Source: CAYMCO01 sp964388955 (GTDB lineage: Bacteria > Chloroflexota > Anaerolineae > Anaerolineales > E44-bin32). From it: a DNA stretch of 15,394 bases. Under the pieces are notes generated by a model that worked only from the letters and a program-made list of their open reading frames with translations, was not told where the DNA came from and did no database searches. Shown here piece after piece: positions 1 to 7,600 of the stretch. Location: the NCBI GenBank assembly GCA_964388955.1, contig CAYMCO010000054.1:1-15394 (forward strand), in the 5' to 3' direction. The translations under genes and the position numbers were made by a program. Each line of letters begins with the position of its first letter. Positions within the stretch are counted from its first letter, which is position 1.

Positions 1-61
1 CAAAGGGGAGAGCACGCGCCGCGGCGGCTGCAAATGAGAGGGAGGGGAGGAGCGGGCTCGA

Positions 62-586
62 GATCGAAGTTCGGTTCGGTTGGCGAGCGCACGGCCCAAT
101 CGCGAACTGTAGGGGCAATTCGCGAATTGGCCCCGGCGCCAGCCGGCGAGAGGCGGAATCTCGCCCGGTTGGACCATCACGCTGCAGGAGAAATCTACTT
201 CTACTCGATGCTTGAAATGAATCTGCTTCGCAGCCGCCAATGAATTGGCGGACTCCCGAAACGCCCCAGAAGGCACTCGCGGGATGGAGGTTGCACTCGC
301 TATGGAGTCCTGCAGCTTGCTGCTGGCCGCGAGCGCAGCGAGCGGGGGGTGACGCCCGATGCACAGGAGGAGGGATTCCGAAGATCGCAGGGACCTGGAC
401 GGCAGAAGATACAAACGGGTTTGGCATGTGCACAATGTGGAGTCGCCAAGCTCTGCTTGGCGCTGAAGCGATACTTCAGGGGAGGGGCGGCATATTGGCG
501 GCTGAATTGAGCTCATGCGAGGGGGAGGCCGCCGGGTAGCAAACCCGGCCTGCAAATCCACGAATTTGGGTTACGTGGTGGGCAGA
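62..586. repeat. Long intergenic direct repeat, copy A
   Basis: This 525-bp block recurs at 683-1207 with a constant offset of 621 bases. By eye I find only about five substitutions (near 81, 130, 552, 559 and 563), and the interior appears identical. Weaker similarity continues left to about 52, where CTCGAG in this copy faces CCCGGG in the other. The block is dense in short inverted repeats: an 8-bp stem with a GA loop at 234-251, an 8-bp stem at 444-462 (CGCCAAGCTCTGCTTGGCG) that directly abuts a 6-bp stem at 463-479 (CTGAAGCGATACTTCAG), and a 7-bp stem at 531-549 (GCCGGGTAGCAAACCCGGC). The open frames inside look accidental. It is probably a mobile or amplified non-coding repeat; the mechanism is unknown. 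Confidence 0.85.
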
Positions 587-682
587 ACGCATAGCGCATC
601 GGGCAAGGTCTGCGCTGCGCTCCCCCTTTGCCGCCAGCATGCCAAAAGGTCCCCGGCACGGGCGCTGCACAGGCGAGCCCGG

Positions 683-1207
683 GATCGAAGTTCGGTTCGG
701 CTGGCGAGCGCACGGCCCAATCGCGAACTGTAGGGGCAATTCGCGAATTGCCCCCGGCGCCAGCCGGCGAGAGGCGGAATCTCGCCCGGTTGGACCATCA
801 CGCTGCAGGAGAAATCTACTTCTACTCGATGCTTGAAATGAATCTGCTTCGCAGCCGCCAATGAATTGGCGGACTCCCGAAACGCCCCAGAAGGCACTCG
901 CGGGATGGAGGTTGCACTCGCTATGGAGTCCTGCAGCTTGCTGCTGGCCGCGAGCGCAGCGAGCGGGGGGTGACGCCCGATGCACAGGAGGAGGGATTCC
1001 GAAGATCGCAGGGACCTGGACGGCAGAAGATACAAACGGGTTTGGCATGTGCACAATGTGGAGTCGCCAAGCTCTGCTTGGCGCTGAAGCGATACTTCAG
1101 GGGAGGGGCGGCATATTGGCGGCTGAATTGAGCTCATGCGAGGGGGAGGCCGCCGGGTAGCAAACCCGGCCTACAAATCTACGGATTTGGGTTACGTGGT
1201 GGGCAGA
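683..1207. repeat. Long intergenic direct repeat, copy B
   Basis: This is the second copy of the block at 62-586. It carries a perfect 22-bp palindrome at 733-754 (half-site GGGGCAATTCG), which one substitution breaks in copy A. A 7-bp stem follows at 766-786 (GGCGAGA and TCTCGCC). The other hairpins are conserved at 855-872, 1065-1083, 1084-1100 and 1152-1170, and there is a perfect CAAATC-TACG-GATTTG hairpin at 1174-1189. Similarity to copy A stops at 1207, about ten bases before copy C begins, so B appears truncated on that side and joined to C. Confidence 0.85.
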
Positions 1208-1216
1208 GCCCACGTG

Positions 1217-1383
1217 GCGCTGGAGCGAAGCTTCAGGGGAGGGGCGGCATATTGGCGGCCGAATTGAGCTCGTGCGAGGGAGAGGTCGCCGGGTAGCAAA
1301 CCCGGCCTACAAGTCTACGGATTTGGGTTGCCTGGTGGGCAGAATGCATACCGCATCGGGCGAGGCCTCGGCTGCGCTCCCCC
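1217..1383. repeat. Partial third copy (C) of the intergenic repeat
   Basis: This 167-bp segment matches 460-626, the right end of copy A plus about 40 bases beyond the part shared with copy B. It has a fair number of substitutions (my rough estimate is 85-90% identity). The hairpin GCCGGGTAGCAAACCCGGC is intact at 1288-1306. In the stem near 1220-1236 and in the CAAGTC-TACG-GATTTG stem, the change leaves a G:U-type pair that RNA could still form. Copy C is therefore older or from a different source than the A/B pair. Confidence 0.75.
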
Positions 1384-1481
1384 GAGCGGGGAATTCAGAA
1401 TGACGTGCGGGCGCGCCACGATCCATCTGCCACCGCCGGTCAACCGGGGGCGCGAACCCGTGCTAGGCCCGGGCGGAGGAT

Positions 1482-4181
1482 CTAGAGCGACAGGCCCTGC
1501 GGGCCACGCGCCAGTTGGAAGCGCGTGTCGCCCTGCATATCCGCCCGCGGAACGTACTCGTCCCGCAGCACCCGGAACAGCACGTCCATCAGCCTGCCCG
1601 CGCTCGCTCGCGGCGGATCCTCGGGGCGCAGCCTCAGATCCGCCCCATCAATGGTGGTCGCCTCCGAACCCGGGTCAATGCGGACCGTCGGGATGAAGGG
1701 GTGCCCGAAAATAGCGCCCCGCGCCGTGCAACAGAAGAGTATATGAACGCCCGCAGCGCCCATTCCGCTCAGCGTCTCGGCGAGATCCAGGGAAGGGGAT
1801 TGCATGAGGTGCAGGCCAACAGCCTCCGGCCGTCCGCCGTAGGGGAGCGTCGGTTCCAGCTTCCCATGAATATCGAGGCTCTCGCGAAAAGTCGCCAGCG
1901 ACAGCAGGCTGCTGTTCGTCGGCAGAGTGCATGTGGCGCCTGAGGCGAGCAGGTGCCGGATGAAAAGCGCCACGGCCAGTCCGGCGGACTCCGGCACTCC
2001 GCCGCTCGAAGCAAATCCAACCGATACGCTCTCCAGCCCGACGGGCCGCTTCTCTGGTGACCTTTGTTCTTCGGGGCCCGCTCTCGCCCAGGCCTCGATT
2101 TTCGCGAAGACCGGTTCCAGGCCGCCATCGAGCTGCACGCTCCCCCAGCCGAAGGAGGTGGGATCCAGCCCCTGCTGAGAGATTCTCCGCCGCAAATAGT
2201 CATTGTGTGTCTTCTCGCAGCCATGTTCCAGGAGGAAAGCGCACGCGGCGAGCGGGTGTTGGAGATAGCCGAGCAACGCCCGAGTCGCCAGCTTCTCGGC
2301 CGGGCCCAGGGTAGTACACCCCTCGCTATGGGGAAGGGCGATGAAACGCGACACCCGAAAGTCTGCCAGGTCCCCCCGGGAGTTGAGGCGCTGGGCAGCC
2401 AGGACCGCCACCTGGGCGGAGCACAGGCTGGCGGGCAGGATCAAACCCAATCGCTGCCCCGCCCAACCGTTGCGATTGCGCATAGCCATATATCGGCGGC
2501 GGTCGGGCTCGACCCCGGAATCCACCTCAAGCGGAATCCCGCTCGGAGGAGGCGTGACGGAACCCTCCTCGGTGGGGGGGCGTGGTCCCTGCTGCTGCCA
2601 GTTGCGCCATATCAAGGCTTGGGCGTTCCCCTGGCGCTCGCCCTTGGTGCGCTGGCCAGAGGCGACTGCGAGCATCAGCTCGAAGGTTTCCCGGGAAAGG
2701 GCCGCCATTGTCTCGCCTTCCAGGTAGCGGCCAGCGTTGATGTCCATTTCAGCCCGAAGCAGTTCGAAGCGGCCGCTGGTGGTCACAATCTTGAGGGTGG
2801 GGACGAAAGGGAAGTTGGTGACCGAACCGTTGCCGGTCGTGAACAGGATCAGATTGCATCCCGCGGCCACCTCCCCGGCGACGCTCTCCAGGTCGGAGCC
2901 TGGGCTGTCCATGAAAGTCAATCCGGCGGTCTTCAGGCGTTCGCCGTAATCCACCACCGATTCCAGTCGAACGAGGGGATGGCGCTTCCGGGCGGCGCCG
3001 ATTGATTTGAGGGTGATGTTGTACAAGCCGCGGACCTTGTTTCCGCCGGACACATTCTCCTCGGTCGTCTCCCCATGCCATTCGGCCAGCGCCTTGTAGG
3101 CCGCAATTCTCTCCAGGAATTGGCGGGCGACATCGATATCTCGTACCTTTTGCAGCAGATAGGATTCTGCGCCCATCAACTCGGTCGTTTCGGCCAGCAC
3201 CGCTGCGCCGCCATACTCGATGGCCCTCCGGCCGAGTTCGGCGGCGAGTGGGTTGCCGGAAATGCCGGAAAAGGTGTCCGATCCACCGCACTGGAGTGCG
3301 AGCGCGAGAAACTCCAGGGGGACGCTCTGGCGCTCCATCCGGCTCAGAGGGCCGAGCCACGCCCGGATGATGGCCTCCGACTGGCGCAGCCCCACTTCGA
3401 ATCCGCTCTCAAGCGAAAGGAATGCGTGGACGACGCCCTCGAGGGGGTAGCCATGGCGAGTCATGTAGTCTTTCAGAGCGGCGTTGGATGCCGGCTCCCA
3501 ACCCCGGTCCACCGCCAGGATGGCCCCCACGTTTGGATGGATCATGAAGCCCGCCAGAGTGCGCAGCAGGAGAGCCCGGTTGCTGGCGCCCGGGATATTC
3601 CCCTCGGTGTGGCTGACCGGCACAATGCCATCGATGTTGGGCTGGCCCGATGCCAGCGGCTGCAGCCGCTGCGCAAGCCGATGCACGAATCCGGCGGTCT
3701 CCGCCGTGGTGCCCAGCAGCACGACATAGTTGCGCGTCCCCGCCCCGCGGCCCGGCCCTCTGGGGAAGCCGCGGAAATAGCGGACCTCTTGCTGCCGGGT
3801 CACCGGCGGCGCAGGGCGCAAGCGAGACTCATCAAGCGCAAATCCGGGATGGATGTCCGAGAAGTTGGGTCCCGACGGGAGGCTGGCCGGGATATCGCGG
3901 GATTGCAGGGCCCGCAAGACCGCCGAGTTGCACACATATTCCATGGTCCCGATATCCTGGATCGCCCGGCCAAAGGGCAGGTCCCAGGAGAGCAGTACGT
4001 CGCCGGCAGGGATGGGGCGCACCGCGATGCGGTGCCCCTCCAGAACGGTCGATCCGGGACTCCAGCACCGACCTTGGAAGTTGATCTCGTCGTCGGCCTC
4101 GAGGCGCCTCGTGACCACGGCCGTGTTGTCCGCTGGCGCGGCCAGCCGAGCGATATCCTGAAAAAGATAGGCGTCGGTCAT
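1482..4181 (-). CDS. Tandemly duplicated UxaA/GarD-family sugar-acid dehydratase-like protein
   Basis: The protein has 899 residues from the chosen ATG; family members are usually about 500. Residues 1-100 resemble an N-terminal SAF domain (GHRIAVRPIPAGD). A first UxaA core follows with GAGTRNY, SHTEG, CGGSDTFSGISGNP and a LFTTGNGSVTNFPFVPTLKI-type segment. From about residue 570 a second, diverged core repeats the plan: PHSEGC, then LFCCTARGAIFGHPFIPT. It lacks the GGSD motif, so this half may be non-catalytic. UxaA/GarD enzymes are metal-dependent dehydratases of altronate or galactarate; relatives act on sulfolactate. The substrate here is unknown. The start is uncertain: an in-frame GTG at 4238 has a better ribosome-binding site (GGAGG four bases upstream) but adds a family-atypical 19-residue leader. 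It is the last gene of the operon, 184 bases after the iron-type dehydrogenase. Confidence 0.85.
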   Translation of the reverse strand: MTDAYLFQDIARLAAPADNTAVVTRRLEADDEINFQGRCWSPGSTVLEGHRIAVRPIPAGDVLLSWDLPFGRAIQDIGTMEYVCNSAVLRALQSRDIPASLPSGPNFSDIHPGFALDESRLRPAPPVTRQQEVRYFRGFPRGPGRGAGTRNYVVLLGTTAETAGFVHRLAQRLQPLASGQPNIDGIVPVSHTEGNIPGASNRALLLRTLAGFMIHPNVGAILAVDRGWEPASNAALKDYMTRHGYPLEGVVHAFLSLESGFEVGLRQSEAIIRAWLGPLSRMERQSVPLEFLALALQCGGSDTFSGISGNPLAAELGRRAIEYGGAAVLAETTELMGAESYLLQKVRDIDVARQFLERIAAYKALAEWHGETTEENVSGGNKVRGLYNITLKSIGAARKRHPLVRLESVVDYGERLKTAGLTFMDSPGSDLESVAGEVAAGCNLILFTTGNGSVTNFPFVPTLKIVTTSGRFELLRAEMDINAGRYLEGETMAALSRETFELMLAVASGQRTKGERQGNAQALIWRNWQQQGPRPPTEEGSVTPPPSGIPLEVDSGVEPDRRRYMAMRNRNGWAGQRLGLILPASLCSAQVAVLAAQRLNSRGDLADFRVSRFIALPHSEGCTTLGPAEKLATRALLGYLQHPLAACAFLLEHGCEKTHNDYLRRRISQQGLDPTSFGWGSVQLDGGLEPVFAKIEAWARAGPEEQRSPEKRPVGLESVSVGFASSGGVPESAGLAVALFIRHLLASGATCTLPTNSSLLSLATFRESLDIHGKLEPTLPYGGRPEAVGLHLMQSPSLDLAETLSGMGAAGVHILFCCTARGAIFGHPFIPTVRIDPGSEATTIDGADLRLRPEDPPRASAGRLMDVLFRVLRDEYVPRADMQGDTRFQLARGPQGLSL

Positions 4182-4365
4182 GATCGCTGGAGCCCACCTC
4201 TCGCGGGAAGGCGAGGCATGTGACCTTCGCGCAGCCACGAGACCTCCGCCCGCAACACGGCTCTCCCCTCAAGCCGGGAATGGCGGATTCCGGCGCTTCT
4301 CTGGCCGTGACTGGGCACCGGGCCCCTGCGGCATTTGGATGATGCGCCCGCTCCCCGCATGACCG

Positions 4366-5520
4366 CTAGGCCGGCCGCTCCCAGGCAAGTGTCTGCTCCA
4401 GGATTTCCGCATACTCGCGCTCCGAGATCGGCCGCGGGTTGGAAGCCGTCTCCGGGTGCGCCTCGCTGCCCTTTGCGATCTGAGGGATAGTCTCGCGATT
4501 CACCCCGAATTCGGAGATCTTCGGGACCCCCAACTTCTGTTCCAGGTCGTAGATGGCCTGGGAGGCGGCCTCCGGGCGCGGTTCAGCTCCCAGGGCGCGG
4601 GCAATATTTGCGTGGCGCTCGGGTGCCGCTGCGGCGTTATAGGCGGTTACATAAGGGAGGAACAGGCCGCAGAGCATGCCGTGTGGCCCGTCATAAAGGC
4701 CTCCTGCGGTCTCCGCCAGGGTATGCACCGCCGCCACGGCAGCGTTCGAAAAGGCCATGCCCGCGATCAAGGAGGCCAAGGACATGCCCTCCCGGGCGGC
4801 CTCGTCCGATCCATGCGCCGCCGCTGCCGGCAGATGCTCAGCCACCAGCTCGATGGCCCGCAGCGCAAGCGGATCGCTGACCGGATTGGCCCGTTTGCAT
4901 GTATATCCTTCCACCGCGTGCGTGAGGGCGTCGAGCCCGCTCCCGATGGTCATGCTTCGGGGCAGCGTATATGTCAATTCCGGATCGACCAAGGCCACGG
5001 TGGGCAGGATCTTATAGTCGCCGATGCCCATCTTCACATGCGACTCGCTGTTGGTGATCACCGCCCAGACCGTCACCTCGCTGGCGGTGCCGGAGGTGGT
5101 GGGCAAGGCGATGAAGGGGGGGATTTCGCCGGGGACCAAGCCCATGCCATCATAGTCCGCGATGCTCCCGCCGTACTTGGCCACGACCCCGATCCCCTTT
5201 GCGGTGTCCATAACACTGCCCCCGCCGACGGCGATGAGGGAATTCGCCCCGATCTGGTTGAACAGCTCGGCGGCCCGATCCACGGTGGTGTCGCGCGGAT
5301 TGGATTCGACTTGGTCGAAGATGGTATACTCGACCCCGGCCTCGGCAAGCGACTGCTGAACGCCTTCCAGCAGACCTGCCTCGGCTATGCCCCGGTCGGT
5401 GACGATCATCGCCCTTGGATCGCCCTCCTTCACCAGGGCGCAAGTCTCGCTGCCGACTTCCTTTGCCATCCCCGCCCCGAACCTGACCAGGCTGGGGACG
5501 CTCCATGTGAATGTGTTCAT
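4366..5520 (-). CDS. Iron-containing (group III) alcohol dehydrogenase
   Basis: This 384-residue NAD(P)-dependent dehydrogenase of the Fe-ADH family interconverts an alcohol and an aldehyde or ketone. The nucleotide-binding GGGS with the following MDTAKGIG lies at 99-110, and PTTSGTASEVT at 140-150. The metal ligands can be placed at D197, H201, H266 and H280 (GLDALTHAVEGY, AVHTLAE, GPHGM), with the spacing of E. coli FucO. The ATG at 5520 is chosen because GGAGG lies eight bases upstream and the family N-terminus (TWSVPSLVRFGAG) begins there; a longer frame to 5652 would run into the carbamoyltransferase gene. It starts 37 bases after that gene ends. The substrate cannot be read from the sequence; a catabolic aldehyde intermediate is plausible. 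Confidence 0.93.
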   Translation of the reverse strand: MNTFTWSVPSLVRFGAGMAKEVGSETCALVKEGDPRAMIVTDRGIAEAGLLEGVQQSLAEAGVEYTIFDQVESNPRDTTVDRAAELFNQIGANSLIAVGGGSVMDTAKGIGVVAKYGGSIADYDGMGLVPGEIPPFIALPTTSGTASEVTVWAVITNSESHVKMGIGDYKILPTVALVDPELTYTLPRSMTIGSGLDALTHAVEGYTCKRANPVSDPLALRAIELVAEHLPAAAAHGSDEAAREGMSLASLIAGMAFSNAAVAAVHTLAETAGGLYDGPHGMLCGLFLPYVTAYNAAAAPERHANIARALGAEPRPEAASQAIYDLEQKLGVPKISEFGVNRETIPQIAKGSEAHPETASNPRPISEREYAEILEQTLAWERPA

Positions 5521-5557
5521 GTGATCGCCTCCAAAAGACAAAGTTGCGCTATGTTCT

Positions 5558-6508
5558 CTACAATTCGCGCCCCTGGATGAGCGCCAGCAGCGCCATGCGC
5601 ACGGCCACACCGTGATGCGCCTGCTCGAAGTAGCGGGCGTGTGGGCTCCCATCTACCTCGGGGGGCAGCTCATCCGTGCGCGGCAGCGGATGCAGCACGA
5701 TGGCCTCCTTCTTCAGCCGCTCCAGCTTCGCGGCGTCGATGACATACGGTCGCGGTGTGGTGGGGCGCTGTCCCTTTGTGGAGGTCAGGCCCTTGCTGTA
5801 TGAAGGGGTGAGTGTGCCCATCAGATAGATGGCATCCACGGCTTCCAGGATCCCTTCCAGGGTCTCGTGCGCCTCGAAATCCAATCCCAGGGAGCGGAAC
5901 AAGTCGAGCCACTGGCCGGGCATCGTACGATCCTTCAGCGATACGAAATCAACATGGCAGTCGTAGTTCGCCAGCGCGATGGGAAGCGCGTGCATGACGC
6001 GCATATTCATGTCCCCTACCAGGGCGATCCTCAGCCCATCCAGATCGCCCCGCTCGCGGCGTATCGTATAGACATCCAGAAGGGATTGGGTCGGGTGCTC
6101 GTTGTAGCCGTCGCCGGCGTTGATGACCGGAACACCCACCGCCTCGGCCGCCTCCGCTGGGGCGCCATCCCGGGGGTGGCGCACCACAATCATGTCACTG
6201 TACCCCTCCATCATGCGCACTACATCGGAAAGACTCTCGGCGTAGTAATCCCCAGCACGAGTGGTCTTGGGATCCGCGAAGCCAACAACCGCGCCGCCCA
6301 GGCGCACCATGGCGCTCTCGAAGCTGATGCGCGTCCGGGTGCTGACTTGGAAGAATGCCAACCCGAGCACTTTGTCCGCCAGCAGATCGATGCGGCTCCG
6401 ATCCTGCACGATCGGATCCATCTTGTCGGCCAGGTCGAAGAGCCTATCGAGATCATCGCGCTGGATGCCTTTTAGTGTGACCAGATCCTTCCCGGTGAAA
6501 AAGCTCAT
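5558..6508 (-). CDS. ATCase-like carbamoyltransferase with altered amine-acceptor site
   Basis: This 316-residue protein has the full two-domain transcarbamylase plan and is closest to aspartate carbamoyltransferase. The carbamoyl-phosphate site is intact: STRTR at 56-60, RHP at 110-112, HPTQ at 138-141 and HPLPR at 273-277. The ATCase-type end DELPPEVDGSPHA is also present. The acceptor side differs. The mobile loop that carries Ser80 and Lys84 in E. coli reads TTRAGDYYAES (82-92), with no lysine at that place. The E. coli RVQ motif (Arg229, Gln231) is replaced by GTL at 231-233. R170, aligning with Arg167, is kept. Aspartate is therefore an unlikely acceptor. The other genes here are not pyrimidine genes but guanidino enzymes, which suggests a catabolic role removing the carbamoyl group from an N-carbamoyl amino acid. 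GGAG eight bases upstream supports the start. A pipeline would likely call it pyrB; I would not. Confidence 0.85.
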   Translation of the reverse strand: MSFFTGKDLVTLKGIQRDDLDRLFDLADKMDPIVQDRSRIDLLADKVLGLAFFQVSTRTRISFESAMVRLGGAVVGFADPKTTRAGDYYAESLSDVVRMMEGYSDMIVVRHPRDGAPAEAAEAVGVPVINAGDGYNEHPTQSLLDVYTIRRERGDLDGLRIALVGDMNMRVMHALPIALANYDCHVDFVSLKDRTMPGQWLDLFRSLGLDFEAHETLEGILEAVDAIYLMGTLTPSYSKGLTSTKGQRPTTPRPYVIDAAKLERLKKEAIVLHPLPRTDELPPEVDGSPHARYFEQAHHGVAVRMALLALIQGREL

Positions 6509-6567
6509 CTCTCTCGCTCCAATTCATCCCTTCTCTCAGCCACGGTTCAGATACGAATGGTACCGCC

Positions 6568-7587
6568 CTATGCGTGCGGCAGCAGCACAATCTTGCCGCT
6601 GACCGCCGCGGCTTCGATCAACGCGTGGGCACGGGGGGCCTGGTCCAACGGCAGGCGTGCCGCGATGAGCGGCGATATCTCCCCTGCCGCCAGCAGCCGG
6701 AATAGCTTTTCGAGATCGGCCTGATACCAATCGGGGTGGGCGGCTTTCTCGTCCATCATCTCATACCATCGCACCCTCCGCCCCCCGGGCAGCCGGTTCA
6801 GCCAAGCAGGGAGGTGGTGGTGCAGGTAGACCTCCAGGGCAGGCGGATCGTCCACTCCCGCGACGCGCATTTCACCATACGCGATTAGACGGCCCCCGGG
6901 CTTGAGGGCGCGAAAGGAGCGCCAGAAGTGTGATCCCCCGATGGGATCGAACACCGCGTCCACGCCTCCCCCTGTCAACTGCCGCACACGGCGGACGAAA
7001 TCCTCTCGCTGGTAGTCGATGGGGTGAGCGCCGAGCGTGCGCAGCACCTCCTGCTTCCCGCTGGAGGCGCTGGCGAACATGTCCAGCCCGATACTGCGGC
7101 CCAACTGCAGCTGCAGGTTGCCGACCCCGCTGGCAGCGGCGTGGAAGAGGGCGCTCTCCCCGGCCTGCATCCCAGCCAGCCGGATCACGGTTTGGTATGC
7201 GGTGAGCCCGTTCAGGATCAGGCTGACCACCTGGGCCGGGTCAAGGTCCCCCGCATACGGGACAAGATCGGCCTCGGCGATGCATGTGTACTGCGCATAT
7301 CCACCGAAGTGGCTGCACCCCGCCACGTGGTCACCCGGCTCGAATCGTGAGCTGCCTGCCCCGAGATCGTCCACCACGCCGGCGATGTCATAGCCCGGGG
7401 AAAACGGATAGCCGGGGGTCTCGCCCGGATATTCCCCTCTGCGCATCAGCAAATCGGCTCGGGCGACTCCCGCTGCCAAGACCTTAACGCGGACTTGTCC
7501 GGGCGCAGGCGTGGGAAGCGGTTCCTCGATGACCTGCATCACGTTTGGGGCTCCGGGATGGGGGATCACGACGCGCGTGTGGCTCAA
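6568..7587 (-). CDS. MDR-superfamily (quinone oxidoreductase-like) dehydrogenase
   Basis: With the TTG start chosen here the protein has 339 residues. It shows an N-terminal GroES-like domain (RVVIPHPGAP, then SPGYDIAGVVDDLG and FEPGDHV) and a Rossmann domain with AAASGVGNLQLQ, the glycine-rich NADPH-binding turn of zinc-independent quinone oxidoreductases. I see no structural zinc cysteine cluster, which favours the QOR/enoyl-reductase branch over zinc alcohol dehydrogenases. The TTG at 7587 lies 13 bases after the upstream gene's stop, has GAGG five bases before it, and fits the family N-terminus. An in-frame GTG at 7653 would overlap the metallo-beta-lactamase gene by 53 bases and add 22 atypical residues, though GAGG also precedes it. 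The substrate is unknown. Confidence 0.88.
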   Translation of the reverse strand: MSHTRVVIPHPGAPNVMQVIEEPLPTPAPGQVRVKVLAAGVARADLLMRRGEYPGETPGYPFSPGYDIAGVVDDLGAGSSRFEPGDHVAGCSHFGGYAQYTCIAEADLVPYAGDLDPAQVVSLILNGLTAYQTVIRLAGMQAGESALFHAAASGVGNLQLQLGRSIGLDMFASASSGKQEVLRTLGAHPIDYQREDFVRRVRQLTGGGVDAVFDPIGGSHFWRSFRALKPGGRLIAYGEMRVAGVDDPPALEVYLHHHLPAWLNRLPGGRRVRWYEMMDEKAAHPDWYQADLEKLFRLLAAGEISPLIAARLPLDQAPRAHALIEAAAVSGKIVLLPHA

Positions 7588-7600
7588 TTTCCCCTCGGAG

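Larger units (their letters stand above)
1..1481. other. Gene-free region downstream of the operon
   Basis: I find no convincing protein gene here. The region is mostly the repeat family described in the three repeat entries. The two 99-codon frames at 240-539 and 861-1160 encode the same peptide only because the underlying DNA is duplicated; the peptide is rich in Trp, Cys, Gly and Arg and resembles no family I know. The last stretch, 1384-1481, lies just past the stop of the UxaA-like gene on the minus strand. It is GC-rich with small palindromes such as GCCCGGGC, but I see no clear stem followed by a U-run that would make a convincing terminator. Confidence 0.6.

Noticed and set aside
476..1137. 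Minus-strand frames of about 190 codons across the repeats
   Set aside because: High GC content gives long chance frames. Their peptides resemble no family and they cover the non-coding repeat.
240..1160. Two 99-codon frames (240-539, 861-1160) encoding the same peptide
   Set aside because: They are identical because the DNA is a duplicated repeat. They have no clear ribosome-binding site, odd composition, and run through hairpin sequences. Coding is not supported.
1..1400. CRISPR array in the repeat region
   Set aside because: The repeats are hundreds of bases long, few, and not evenly spaced with unique spacers.
2064..5580. Long plus-strand open frames (2064-3005, 3075-4223, 4456-5580)
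   Set aside because: They lie opposite well-supported minus-strand genes for the UxaA-like protein and the iron-type dehydrogenase, and their translations are low-quality shadows without domain motifs.
5558..6508. Plain pyrB annotation for the carbamoyltransferase
   Set aside because: The acceptor-site residues of ATCase are replaced, and no pyrimidine genes (pyrC, pyrI, carAB) are nearby.
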